From Paulinella micropora (Eukaryota > Cercozoa > Imbricatea > Euglyphida), in the NCBI GenBank assembly GCA_009731375.1, contig BJOX01000158.1, positions 678,321 to 699,223 on the forward strand: DNA of 20,903 bases, in the 5' to 3' direction. A model generated the notes under the pieces. It had not been told where the DNA came from, ran no database searches, and saw nothing but the letters and a program-made list of their open reading frames with translations. The position numbers and the translations under genes were made by a program. Shown here in pieces: positions 1 to 13,155 of this stretch (the stretch's first letter is position 1; the number at the start of each line of letters is the position of its first letter).

Positions 1-261
1 GGGGGGGGGGGGGGGGGGGGGGGCAAGGGGAGGCGAAGGGAAGGGAGAGGGAGGGAAGGGAAGGTGAAGAGAAGGGAAGGAAGGGGAAGGGAATGGATGG
101 TTAAGAGAAGGGAGGGGAGGGGAAGCGAAGAGAAGGATGGAAAGGGAAGGGAAGGGAAGGTGAAGAGAAGGGGTGAAGGAAAGGGAAGGGAGGTGATATG
201 TCGTATGTTTGTTTGTGTATGTATGTGTGTGTGTGTGCGTGTGTGTGTGTTGTGTGTGTAG
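1..261. repeat. Low-complexity block: poly-G, purine-rich GGGAAG repeats, then (TG)n
   Basis: Seen directly: 23 G at the very start, then imperfect GGGAAGG/AGGGA units to about 195, then a TG-rich tract that ends in TAG at 259-261. The small frames through it are translations of simple repeat and are not genes. The TG tract plus the terminal TAG can act as the 3' end of an intron whose exon begins at 262. A homopolymer run exactly at the window edge may also mark a weak assembly point. Confidence 0.85.
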
Positions 262-1573
262 CCGCATCGTCTAGGACTTCTACGAGTGTCCCTGACAATT
301 TGTCTCAGGAAAAACGTGCAGATATCTTGTCGCAGCCGTGGCTTTGCGACCAAAAGACGTTACTCGTCTCTATGTTAACTAAGTAAGTAATAGATAATTA
401 GCATAGGATATCAAGTACTAAGGGAATTCATGGTATCCTATTTACTTACTTAGGTACCCATTTTTAGATAAAAAAATCCAAAGCTGGGGATGCGCGGCCT
501 GACTGGAGAGCGCCGGAAGAGCTTTTAAGTTGCTTAGCAGGGGATCTGTACAAAAGGATATACGATGTTAATGGAGAAGCTTTCACGCAGGTACTGTTTA
601 ACACTCCTGTATGGGAGTCAATTACCGAAACTCATCGGTGGCGGTTGGAAGCATCGGTTGTCTTGTAGAGACAAGAGCTAGATAAAAAGTGTGGAGGCAA
701 TTACAGTCTGTATCGGTCAACCAAAGTTATTCCATTTCACTTTGCATGTTAACGTTCCTTGTCTGCCGAAACAAAGGAGAAAATTCAGTGGAAAGATGAT
801 CAGTTTTTTCTGCGATGGGATCCAGCATATAACATGAAAGATTTCGTCTCGGTAGCGGAAACACAGGGTTTTCACCTTTATCGACATGGGTATCGGATAT
901 TCGAGGATGTTGGTGTTAATGAGGATAAGTTAGTGTGGATACAGAAGACAGCACAACAAATCATTAGTACCAGCACCGAACCTAGTTTGGGTGCCACCTC
1001 CAACCAGATCACGTTGGATCTTTATGGGTATGGTGCATTGAATGATGATCGGTTTGTACCGAAGTCCGATAAGCCTGAGTTAAAAGAACTTCAGGAAACG
1101 TTGATCGCGATGGGGGAAAAACTTGCTAGGGAGTGGGAGACATGCAGCACCGTAGTGCCCTCCGGGTTCAGACTGAAGCTGGGGTATTCAGCATTTGACG
1201 AATTGGGGCCCCAAGAGGAAGTGATGTGTGTGCACCAGAACATAAGTGGAAGTTCGTGTGGAAAACTGAGCATGAGCCGTACCGCCCTAAAGGTTCAGAG
1301 AATGTTGAGTTTGATACTTCGACTCATCAGGGATGGCATTGGGACGGGGAGGCAAAGTTTGGTCCATTGGTCGGGGTTAAACTGTATTATCCAGTACCGC
1401 AGTCCAGAAACGGCAGAAAGGGAATATCACAGTCAGGCAAGGTAGCACAGATTCAAGGGGCACGTGCACAGAGCGAACTAGCAGTTGATGCTGATTTAGC
1501 ATCTTGTGGGTGTTGTAGCATTGATTCGCGATTCGGCAAGATGGCTGCAGAAGCGTTGCCAATCCCCAAGACA
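262..1573 (+). pseudogene. Left part of a split multi-exon gene of unknown function, cut by the element at 1574
   Basis: Three probable exons. Exon A, 262-382, has acceptor TGTGTAG and donor GTAAGT. Exon B, 468-590, is 41 open codons with donor GTACTG. Exon C, 777-1573, follows. B and C join in phase 0; A and B do not join in phase, and a run of seven A at the start of B is a likely indel site. Exon C is open in one frame to about 1225, then must change frame; the second frame runs to 1573, where the stop TGA is the first three bases of the inverted repeat. The translation looks like real protein (residues such as HGYRIFEDVGV, then HQGWHWDGE). The WHWDG stretch could be an HxD metal site of a 2-oxoglutarate oxygenase, but I cannot find the rest of such a domain, so function stays unknown. 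The same frame resumes at 13156. Confidence 0.55.
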
Positions 1574-1770
1574 TGAGAAGTTCGCAGATTATAAACACAA
1601 TGAGACGATGAGAAGCTAAAATACCGGGAATTCTATGATCCTGCTTGTTCCCGGTGAGTCACGGAGTTGCAATGATGATCCGGTCAATTAATATTAAAAA
1701 TCAAAGTTAAAAAAAAAAACAAATTCCGGCTCTTAATCTTTGTTTTTTCTTGAAAAAATTGATTTTTATA
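1574..1770 (+). repeat. Left terminal inverted repeat
   Basis: The reverse complement is found at about 12960-13155. The outer 50 bases are 90 percent identical without gaps; the inner part is AT-rich and alignable only with gaps (shared blocks include ATTCCGGC). The inner limit is uncertain. The outer limit is set by loss of similarity and by the return of the flanking open frame. Confidence 0.75.
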
Positions 1771-2855
1771 GGATAATAAAACTTTAAGTTTCGACACTAA
1801 CCTTTATAGGAAAAAAAAACCTTTAAAAATGTTACTATTTGTGTTTCATTGTTATTCCGAAGCTTTTGCATCTGTTTCCAACCACTACAAGTTCCTCTAT
1901 GCTTACTTTGGCTCCAAATAACTTCAAAAAATCACCGGTGCCGACACCTAAAAAACAAAGTTTGGCATGCCACTGGCACTGCCTTTTAACGCATCGAAGA
2001 GCAACTCCCGAACGTTCCCCGCGAGTCTTGCTGCCAAATAACCACATACAGCACATAAAAAAAGTTTTCATCTCATTCATAGTACTAAACTTAGAAAAAA
2101 ATTGAATTTTCCATTTCTGACCCCGGACAGCATAGATACATGTGTGCTAGTTTACCCCAAGTCCTGCAAACATCCTGTCCACGACAAAATCTGGCTCTTT
2201 TGTCAGGAACATACAATTTCTGTGTTGGAGAACCTCTATACACCTCATATTACCTCGCACGGGCCCTTCAGGACTTGGGAAAAAGGAGCGGCTGGCACAG
2301 CAACATACCTTGACTTTCAAACCTCCCTGCCCCACCAAGTCCGATCAGTCTACTGCCTCTCCCGGCCGCCTTCATCGATTTACGCTGGCTAAGTAAAAGA
2401 AACAATTCATAACAAAAGCATTTAAGGTTCCAGTTGGGTCCGAACTTGGGAAAAAACTTGGTTTCCCCAGGTCAGGCCCCAGTCTGACTGGTACAAGTAC
2501 TGATTTTGAAATTTTGCAAAAAGCAAACCACGCTGATTCCCACCAGTCTGATTCTACTCACAATGCATACAAATAACAATGAAACACAAAAAGAAGACAT
2601 TTCCGATCTCAACCTGCCACTTGACTTGAAAAAAAACTTAATTTTTTCAAGTCAAGCTGCCGGTCTGGTGGTACATACATATGATAGTTGAACAAACATG
2701 CATGTTCAGTTTGCGGCGGCCTTAAAACACCATGGATCGGAAAGTTTGCTGCAAAGAGACAAAAAATAATAAGGTGTCCCTTAACCTCACTCACCTTGGT
2801 CACAAAAAATTATTTTTGCCAAGGTTGTTGACCCACAGAAAAAAACTCACACAAT
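1771..2855. other. Non-coding stretch with AT-rich DNA and several hairpins
   Basis: No convincing gene. The open frames here (for example 1839-2105 and 2102-2392) have no start context, no recognisable protein character and are broken by homopolymers. The first part is AT-rich with A and T runs. It includes the dispersed motif TTTGTGTTTCATTGTTATT at about 1838-1856, which recurs near 12314 and 12666 on the same strand and near 2574-2590 inverted. The second part, from about 2430, holds a series of palindromes described separately. The stretch lies between the left end of the element and the 3' end of the minus-strand gene. Confidence 0.6.
2440..2830. repeat. Cluster of A/T-centred hairpins
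   Basis: Three palindromes of the same build occur about 175-190 bp apart: GGGAAA...TTTCCC near 2447-2466; CTTGACTTGAAAAAA (2620-2634) with its exact complement at 2642-2656 (15-bp stem, 7-nt loop); and CCTTGG...CCAAGG near 2799-2822 with A/T runs inside. Between them are shorter palindromes such as CCAGTCTGACTGG (about 2480-2492). The sequence TTGACTT also occurs, as AAGTCAAG, in the subterminal repeats at the other end of the element. Possible roles are protein-binding subterminal repeats or 3'-end signals for the minus-strand gene; this is inference. Confidence 0.6.
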
Positions 2856-3401
2856 TTACAAAAAAAGGCCTAGCTCACGCATGTGCCTGATGAAATCTAG
2901 CTCTTGAAGCCTCTTAATTCTCTTTTCTCGCAGCCTCCAGGGCTCCCAGCCGTAGTTTATAAGCACCAGGCTCCATGCTTTGTACGCTCTGTTGATTCTC
3001 GTCTGGATGTAAAATTGTGGATCGTGGAGGTCCTCGTTATAGGCTATGTCACAATTGCAGTCTTCTGCAACTGTGCTTGTTGCTGCTAGATGACCTTGCA
3101 TACTTGCATCTGAGCCACCTTGGTCTTGCACCGCCTGGGAAACATAAAAATATGGCCAGCCTGGCAGAGAAATGACTGTCTGCTCTTCTAATGGAGTCAA
3201 TGAGCTACGGGACCTTGATGAGCTTGGCAACCTTTCTACCTCAAAACCAGCTATTCTAATTGGTGGTCCTGGTGGAAAATCCCTGCCAAAAAGCATGACT
3301 AAACCAAAACCCGCCCACCGCAGGGTCACTACGTCTTCCGACACACCATGGAATCGGAGTGCAGCTCGCACTTCGATTGGAGGACCTTGATGGACTGCTA
3401 G
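2856..3401 (-). CDS. C-terminal segment of the minus-strand element gene, after an in-frame TGA
   Basis: This frame is the direct continuation of the ZZ-finger exon beyond the TGA at 3404-3402, and runs about 181 codons to a TAA at 2858-2856. It looks like coding protein: VTLRWAGFGLVMLFGRDF, a Ser/Arg-rich stretch, then a basic, aromatic C-terminal part ending in RHMRELGLFL. I recognise no family. Options: the TGA is a premature stop in a decaying copy; it is read through; an intron removes it; or this is a separate exon or ORF. No in-phase donor and acceptor pair that removes the TGA is obvious. It is immediately followed by the hairpin cluster. Confidence 0.45.
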   Translation of the reverse strand, partial: LAVHQGPPIEVRAALRFHGVSEDVVTLRWAGFGLVMLFGRDFPPGPPIRIAGFEVERLPSSSRSRSSLTPLEEQTVISLPGWPYFYVSQAVQDQGGSDASMQGHLAATSTVAEDCNCDIAYNEDLHDPQFYIQTRINRAYKAWSLVLINYGWEPWRLREKRIKRLQELDFIRHMRELGLFL

Positions 3402-5097
3402 TCATGCAGGAGTGCTCTGCTCGGCCTGTGCTTCCAGGGGAGTTCTCTTCATGACGAGGGTGTGCGAGACGTCGTGCCTGCTTCGATTAACACAATCGGG
3501 ACATAAGCTGTAACCGGGGCACTGCTCGCACTTCATCACATACCCCGTTATGGGATCAACTTGGCACATAGCACACATAATCCCGTGAAAAATTGGCTCA
3601 AGAGGCTTTGCCTTGGGGGCATGGCCCAAATCAGAAGCTGGAGGGCGCGACCCAGGAGAAGAACTCGAACAAGATAAGGAGGATGAGGATGAAGATGAAC
3701 AAGACGAACTAGAGGAGGAAGAAGAGGAAGAGGAGGAGGAAGAAGAGGAAGAGGAAGAAGAAGAAGGGGGAGAAGGAGAAAGAGGACCAGGACGACGCTT
3801 GTCTTGCTTCTTGACACTGACACCAACGATAACTTTCTTAACCTTCGCTGAATCAGATCGAGTGTTTTTCTTGCTCTTGCTCTTGCTCTTGCTCTTGCTC
3901 TTGCCCTTGCCCTTGCCACCTACCACAAAAGTCTATCCTTAGAGGCAGTCAACAAGACAAAACGTTGCTACCTCCTTTAGACTTCTTCTTCTTGCTGCTG
4001 CGCTCCTTCGCGTTGTACTCTTTGATGGCTTCCGGTGAGATGTCAACCTTGTGCTTCTGCATGGGGTGTTCATGAAAGTAGTCAACCTCGCATGCCTCGC
4101 ACACATCAAAGTCTTCGCATCGCGCCTGAGGATCCACGCAACTGTATTTGGACCCCACAATTTTGTCCGCGCATCTGTTGCAGTACCCACCCGGCCAGTC
4201 GTCTGTGGTATCTCCCCCGGACCCGTCCTCTTCGGCCTCGGGCTCATCGCTTGCTTCTGCTTCTGGACCTGGATCTTCCACTTTCGTGTTCTTGAGCTCC
4301 GTCCTGACGAGCTTCTTTACCTTGGCCTCTACCTCGCTTTGAAACTTAGCCTCCCTCTTGGTGAAACCTTTCCTGATAGCGTTGCGTATTCTGGGGATCT
4401 CCTCCTTGAGAAACCGCTCAACTTCTTTTTTGACCTCACCCCGCACGACCCGCTGAACCTCCGCCACCCAGTCAGCCTGAGCTGGAATAGAGACGGTGGA
4501 CGTCGCCTTGGGAACACTTTCCTCATTTTTGTCCTGGCTGGCCTTGCTCTTCCTCGAGCCCTTGGAGCCCTTGGAGCCAAACGTACCGCCACTGCTGCGT
4601 CGATCTTGACCGCTACCGTTGCCATCGCCTCCTCCAGTGGGTCGAACCTCATGTCGATTGAGCAACAACTTGCACTCTTTTGAGTCAACAAATACCTTTG
4701 CCAAACGCACCATCAAGCGCCCTGCTTCTGGCTGAGTGACCAAACCACATTGCACGTCCCGCTTGATGAAGTCAATGTGCAGCAGGACGACTGTCTCCAA
4801 ATCAAAAAGATCCGCTTTGGTCACAAGACCATGCACTTCGTTGTGAGAGAGAGCTGAGCCGCAGAGTACTGCCCACTTGTCCGCAGCCAGGTCTTCCACA
4901 ATCGTGCCAAGAACCAAGTAACGATCCAACGACGGAATGTGCATTTTGCCGTTTGCTGGGATCTGCATGACGCCTTTGCGACCACCAACAGCAAATTTGA
5001 ACGGCACGACATATGCGTCCACAAACCTCAGGTTGAACTTATTCTCTTTGGTTCCAAAGACAAAGTCTTTCGTTGCATGCAAGTCCTTTCGTTGTGG
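3402..5097 (-). CDS. Two ZZ-type zinc fingers with a Ser-rich linker (middle of the minus-strand element gene)
   Basis: Two exons, 5097-3972 and 3919-3402, are joined by a 52-nt intron (donor GTAGCA, acceptor GTGGTAG) with matching phase 1. The first exon has an unrecognised globular region, a Gly/Ser/Lys linker, a charged helical stretch likely to be coiled coil, an acidic stretch, then a ZZ-like finger at about 4182-4050: C-x2-C-x10-C-x6-C-x5-C-x2-C followed by His residues. The second exon has Lys-Ser/Lys-Gly repeats, a tract of about 30 Ser, then a canonical ZZ finger at about 3575-3462: C-x2-C-x11-C-x2-C-x5-C-x2-C-x5-H-x3-H. ZZ fingers in known proteins bind peptides, including histone tails. 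The frame continues upstream through an in-frame TAG at 5100-5098 and downstream through a TGA. Confidence 0.7.
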
Positions 5098-6405
5098 CTA
5101 TGTGTCGATCACAGAATATTCCTGTTTCATCTCCTTTTTGAGCTTCTCAGGGATAGGTATATCGGCCTCATCCTTTTCCACCTCCGTGCGTTCTTCTTCA
5201 TCATCCTCTTCCTGCCCGTGCTCAGGAGAGATAACAGCATCTTCTTTCGTGAAATCTTGTTCGAAAGGCACACTATCACGAGAAGGGAAACGCCCACGAG
5301 AAGGGAAACGCTCACGAGAATGCCAATTATCAGGATGCATATCAGGACTGATAGGAGGAGAAAAAGAAAAACCAGACAAAGACAGAGCGGAGGAGCGAGA
5401 AGAAGAAGAGGATGAGGATGATGAGGACGAAGAAGAAGAAGAGGATGAGGATGATGAGGACGAAGAAGAAGAGGATGAGGATGATGATGATGATGATGAT
5501 GATGAGGAGGAGGAAGAAGAAGAAGAAGAAGAAGAAGGAGGAGGAGGAGGAGGAGAAGAAGAAGAAGAAGTTTTGGCTGGATGTGGCGCCACAAACGAGC
5601 CTTTTAAGGATGGCGAATTCCAGTTAAGTTGGTGCTGCAGGTTCGCATGGGCCTGCTTCAGGGTGGCTAGTTCTTGCAATAGCTTTTCTGCCTCCGGGGT
5701 CGCGTGCTTGTCAGGTTGCTCATGGCTCGCAGGTTGGTTAGCCTCAGGCTTCTTAGGTGGCACAGCCTTCGCAGGCTTCTGGCGTTGCTCATGCTTCGCA
5801 GTCTGGGCCGCACGCTTCTTAAGTTGCTCAGGCTTCGCAGGCTGGGCCGCAGGCTTCTTACGTTCCTCAGGCTTCGCAGGCTGGGCCGCAGGCTTCTTAG
5901 GTTCCTCAGGCTTCGCAGGCTGGGCCACAGCCTTTTTACGCGGCGAACGCTTTACAGGTTGCTCACCGTGCTCAGGCTGGGCCGCAGGCTTCTTAGGCTT
6001 CTCGGGCTCCTTACGCTTCGCAGGCTTCTCAGGCGTAAGCTGGTCCGAAGGCTTCTCACGCGTAAGCTCAGGCGTAAGCTTGTCCGAAGGCTTCTGCGTA
6101 AGCTGGTCCGAAGGCTTCTCAGGCGTAAGCTGGTCTGAAGGCTTCTCAGCCTGGGCCGTAGGCTCCTCAGGCTTCGCAGACTGAGCCCCAGGAGAGTCGG
6201 AGTTAGAGTCTTCAGGACTGTCAAGCAATTTTGGACGCTTGCGGGAACTGGTTGCGCTTGAGCTTGACACACTTCCACTTCTGAGCTTGGGACCTTTGCT
6301 TTGGTCCTTGCCCTTTCGACCTTTCTGCTTGCGCTTGTCCTCATGCATCCATCGTTCATCTGGGAGCTGCCACACCTTAATCACCTTTGCTCTTGATCTA
6401 TATCG
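5098..6405 (-). CDS. Pro/Lys-repeat, coiled-coil and poly-Ser region of the minus-strand element gene
   Basis: One long open frame. In order it shows a basic start (VIKVWQLPDERW, then Lys/Arg-rich), several copies of KPSDQLTPE-like units, several copies of PAKPEEPKKPAAQ-like units, a short Leu heptad segment (AEKLLQELATLKQAHANLQ), a run of roughly 70 Ser, then a Ser/Arg and acidic part ending at TAG 5100-5098. The next exon is in the same frame 15 nt later. The protein would be largely disordered and basic, fitting a DNA- or chromatin-associated scaffold; that is inference. The true upstream junction with the chromodomain segment is unclear because the frame changes near 6390-6410. The long plus-strand frame opposite (4937-6184) is a shadow of these repeats. 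Confidence 0.6.
   Translation of the reverse strand, partial: RYRSRAKVIKVWQLPDERWMHEDKRKQKGRKGKDQSKGPKLRSGSVSSSSATSSRKRPKLLDSPEDSNSDSPGAQSAKPEEPTAQAEKPSDQLTPEKPSDQLTQKPSDKLTPELTREKPSDQLTPEKPAKRKEPEKPKKPAAQPEHGEQPVKRSPRKKAVAQPAKPEEPKKPAAQPAKPEERKKPAAQPAKPEQLKKRAAQTAKHEQRQKPAKAVPPKKPEANQPASHEQPDKHATPEAEKLLQELATLKQAHANLQHQLNWNSPSLKGSFVAPHPAKTSSSSSPPPPPPSSSSSSSSSSSSSSSSSSSSSSSSSSSSSSSSSSSSSSSSSSSSSSRSSALSLSGFSFSPPISPDMHPDNWHSRERFPSRGRFPSRDSVPFEQDFTKEDAVISPEHGQEEDDEEERTEVEKDEADIPIPEKLKKEMKQEYSVIDT
5397..5575. repeat. Purine trinucleotide tract (GAA/GAG/GAT)n encoding poly-Ser on the minus strand
   Basis: About 180 bases consist almost only of GAA, GAG, GAT and GGA units on the plus strand. The minus-strand gene reads it as TCN, giving Ser. 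Two sub-blocks (AGAAGAAGAAGAGGATGAGG types) are repeated, suggesting slippage growth. A shorter tract of the same kind lies at about 3709-3768 in the same gene, again read as Ser. Confidence 0.85.
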
Positions 6406-6948
6406 TAGCGGTGATTAGGCTTGCATTCCTTAGGGTTCGGTAGAGAAGCAAACAACGTTTGGAAACGCGTAAGGACTCGTTCATCTTCCGGTAGGAATGC
6501 GTCCCACGCCTTGATGTCAGACAGTGTCTGCCCGCAAAACACACGTAGGTACTCCTCAGACAAGCAGTGGATATCTAAATTTGAGACCTGGTCGCCTTGT
6601 CCCTAGCATAGCCTTCCCACCAGCAAAGGAACAGAAAGCCGCTGCGCTTGTAGTTTGGCTCAAACGCGATAATTTCTTTGATCCGGAAGGCCTCTTCTTC
6701 TTGGCCCCCAACGTCTACTTCGTCTTTGCTGAACTCTTCTATAATAATATCTGCTTGGGATGCGGAATCCGAGACAGCAGGCTCTACCATGATGCACAAA
6801 AAAATGACACTATTGGCTATATGCATGGATGCGTGGGGTGTGTAAGGAGTTTACTTGCAATATTATCTACGGTATCGCTAGATGAAGCCGGGCGCGACTC
6901 GGAGTCCAGCGAAGCTTCGGAAACCAAAGCGGTAGCCTGGTCAGTCAT
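6405..6948 (-). CDS. N-terminal exons of the minus-strand element gene, with a chromodomain-like segment
   Basis: First ATG in frame is at 6948. Exon 1, 6948-6855, and exon 2, from 6783, are separated by a 71-nt intron (donor GTAAAC, acceptor ATGGTAG) with matching phase 1. Exon 2 encodes an acidic lead and then FRIKEIIAFEPNYKR and FLFLCWWEGY, which fits the chromodomain pattern (start strand, then the aromatic strand ending W-x-GY); the usual TWEP part is not recognisable. Near 6590 the frame hits TAG and the sensible protein continues in another frame (SEEYLRVFCGQTLSDIKAW and on to about 6405), then changes frame again. Those changes look like 1-nt indels rather than introns. Chromodomains occur in proteins that bind methylated histones and in some transposon integrases. 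Confidence 0.55.
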
Positions 6949-7955
6949 TAGCAGGCCTAGTGCGATCGCGAGCGACGTATTTCGTGCACTGCCCGGTGAA
7001 TTGAGGCTCTCTCTTGCCAATCAAGACGGCTCGAGTCTGTCTGAAAACCGAGCGCAAACTCGTCAAGGAGCACCCTGCAATCGAGGCACCTGGAAACAGC
7101 AATTAATAATATAACAGAGAGAGAGAGAGAGAGTTTTTTTTTTTTGTCGTCGTATGTAACATTGTATGTATGTATAGATGCATGTATGTATGTATGAATG
7201 CACTCAGTACCCGCTGACTGTCACCAAGCCCAATCTTCGTCTGTGCTCCTGCAGATGAATATAGCAGCGACACTGCCACAATCTCTCCCTCCTCCTGCTA
7301 GTCCTGCGCTCGACGCCGTATCCAAGGATGACCTCCACAGATAGAACAGTGCAAACTCTGCAGTCACGCAGGTGTGGCGTTTCAAGGTGCTCCTCAGCGC
7401 CCTGGGCCCAATCGCGCCTTGTCTGCGTGGTCGGAGTGTCGGTAGAGAAACTGTGTAGCAATCCCAAACACGCGTAGCACGTTGACCTGCCATAACCGAC
7501 AATCCGATTTCTTGACAAGAGACTTTGCGGTACAGAATACCTGGTTACTCTAAACGATGTCGCTGCTACTTTGCCCTCGGCTTTTCCACGTTTGGGGTTA
7601 ACCATGCACCTGGTACATGACAAAAGAAGAAGAGGATGATGAGTCGAGAGCGATGCCAAAAAAAACCCCGTTCCTTCTGCAAAATCACTTAAAAAAATTC
7701 ATGCAGAAAAAAAAAAAAATGTCAGCATGTACAACGTCTAAGATTGCTATAGTGATGTTTTGCACCTCGCCACTGCTACATCCATCGGGCATTGATGGAA
7801 AACAACAGCATAACAGACATCTGTTTTCAGTTTTTTGGCACCTCCCAAAACCGATGCCAACAATAAGTGGCATCGAGTGCTACCGGCCACTTCAACGGTT
7901 TTTTGGTGCCATTCGTGCACCAACCCTTTGGACACCAGCCACCTTCTATGACGAA
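6949..7955. promoter_or_regulatory. Shared upstream region of the two divergent element genes
   Basis: The minus-strand gene starts at 6948 and the plus-strand gene at 7956, so this interval should hold both promoters. It contains (GA)n followed by a run of T at 7115-7146, a TGTATG-type repeat at about 7155-7200, and two oppositely oriented copies of a TTTTTTGGYRCC motif near 7834 and 7899. The same TTTTTTGGTGCCA sequence occurs in both copies of the 352-bp repeat near the right end (about 12428 and 12781). No TATA box is convincing. Confidence 0.35.
7204..7659 (-). CDS. Doubtful ORF with a Cys pattern, between the divergent genes
   Basis: An open frame of about 151 codons whose last third has Cys pairs (RDCRVC and later QCRC with a following His) that could be a small zinc-binding unit. 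It has no family match that I know, and a second frame overlaps it. It could be an upstream exon of the minus-strand gene or chance. GC content is higher than in the surrounding AT runs. Confidence 0.25.
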   Translation of the reverse strand: MASLSTHHPLLLLSCTRCMVNPKRGKAEGKVAATSFRVTRYSVPQSLLSRNRIVGYGRSTCYACLGLLHSFSTDTPTTQTRRDWAQGAEEHLETPHLRDCRVCTVLSVEVILGYGVERRTSRRRERLWQCRCYIHLQEHRRRLGLVTVSGY

Positions 7956-12056
<4,101 letters not shown>

Positions 12057-12308
12057 GCAACAGCCATGGGTCCTGTGAGATTCCAGGGTAAGGTATACCT
12101 AGCTGTGGAGATAGGTAGGCTTCTTGTGGACATTCACGCGTCCGCTGAGCACCTCGTGAACGTCTCTGAAATGCAACCCCTGCATAAGATCTGTCTGGAT
12201 TTACTCATGTCTTTTGCTGGGATTACGGGCAACAATTTTTGAAGTGCCCGATGCTGCGTATGTGACCCAGGCCAGGACAAGGCTTCGATTATTTTATTTT
12301 TTCTTCAT
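12057..12308. other. 3' region after the SAP-protein gene
   Basis: About 250 bases follow the stop codon and hold no supported gene. It becomes T-rich at about 12288-12310, just before the tandem repeat begins. It is presumably 3' UTR and flank; no classic AATAAA was noted. Confidence 0.4.
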
Positions 12309-13012
12309 TTTATTTGTGTTTCATTGTTATTTGCTGCGTGTGTTATGAGTCTAGTATGGACGGGGGCGGTCGGTGAGGGGCTGTACGCTCCATGGACATA
12401 CCGAAGCAGGTATTAAAAAGATGAATTTTTTGGTGCCACGACAGTCGCTATTTTGAAGTCATTTGGGTCCTGTATGAGAATAGGGAGCATTTGTAGCAGC
12501 TATTAATCACAGCAAAACTCCAAAATACAGTAATACGCTTAAAAAAGAAACACTTCAGAGGATTTAGGGGGAAAAAAATTTTTACGTGGACTTGGAGTTT
12601 TCACTATCGCTCCTAAATGATTTTTTTCCAAAAAAAGTTGAAGTCAAGTGTAAGATTTATTTTATTTGTGTTTCATTGTTATTTTCTGCGTGTGTTATGA
12701 GTCTAGTATGGACGGGGGCGGTCGGTGAGGGGCTGTATGCTCCATGGACATACCGAAGCAGGTATTAAAAAGATGAATTTTTTTGGTGCCACGACAGTCG
12801 CTTTTTTGAAGTCGTTTGGGTCCTGTGTGAGAATAAGGAGCATCTGCAGCAGCTAATAATGCAAGAAAATGTCAAAAATATAGGAATACGCAAAAAAATA
12901 ACATTTCCGTGGAATTTGGGGGAAAAATTTTTTTACGTGGACTTGGAGTTTTTCACTTTTGCTTCAACATGGTTTTTTTTTCGAAAAAATTAAAGTCAAG
13001 TGCCGGAATTAT
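12309..13012 (+). repeat. Two tandem copies of a 352-bp subterminal repeat
   Basis: Copy 1 is about 12309-12660, copy 2 about 12661-13012. The motif GTGTTTCATTGTTATT marks both at 12316 and 12668. The first 190 bases are nearly identical, including GAGTCTAGTATGGACGGGGG and ATACCGAAGCAGGTATTAAA; the rest is more diverged. Each copy ends in a TIR-like part (ACGTGGACTTGGAGTTTT, then AAGTCAAGTG), so the array looks like a duplication that includes the inner part of the right inverted repeat. The short ORFs in it are not supported. Confidence 0.8.
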
Positions 13013-13155
13013 TTTTTTTAAAAAATATTTATTAATAACAATGAATGGAAACATCATTACAGCTCCACGACTCACCGGGAACAAGCCGGAACAGGAAGGT
13101 GCCACTATTTTAGCGTCTCATAGTCTCATTGTGTTTATAGCTTGCGAACTTCTCA
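12960..13155 (-). repeat. Right terminal inverted repeat
   Basis: This is the inverted counterpart of 1574-1770. The outer 50 bases match at 45 positions. It ends ...GCGAACTTCTCA at 13155, after which an open reading frame begins at once; the same frame has a TAG inside the repeat at 13138-13140. Confidence 0.75.

Noticed and set aside
64-386. Small frames in the first 386 bases
   Set aside because: They read purine repeats and TG repeats; only 262-382 has exon character.
1226-1573. 2-oxoglutarate oxygenase of the TET/JBP type in the left flank gene
   Set aside because: Only a WHWDG-like HxD was seen; the second His and the Arg of such a domain were not identified.
3548-3919. Arg-Ala and Leu-rich minus-strand frame of 123 codons
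   Set aside because: Alternative frame of the Lys-Ser and poly-Ser stretch of the ZZ exon; no matching domain.
4937-6184. Long plus-strand frame of 415 codons, Glu-rich then Gly/Phe/Ala-rich
   Set aside because: It is the antisense of the poly-Ser and Pro/Lys repeats of the minus-strand gene; repeats keep both strands open.
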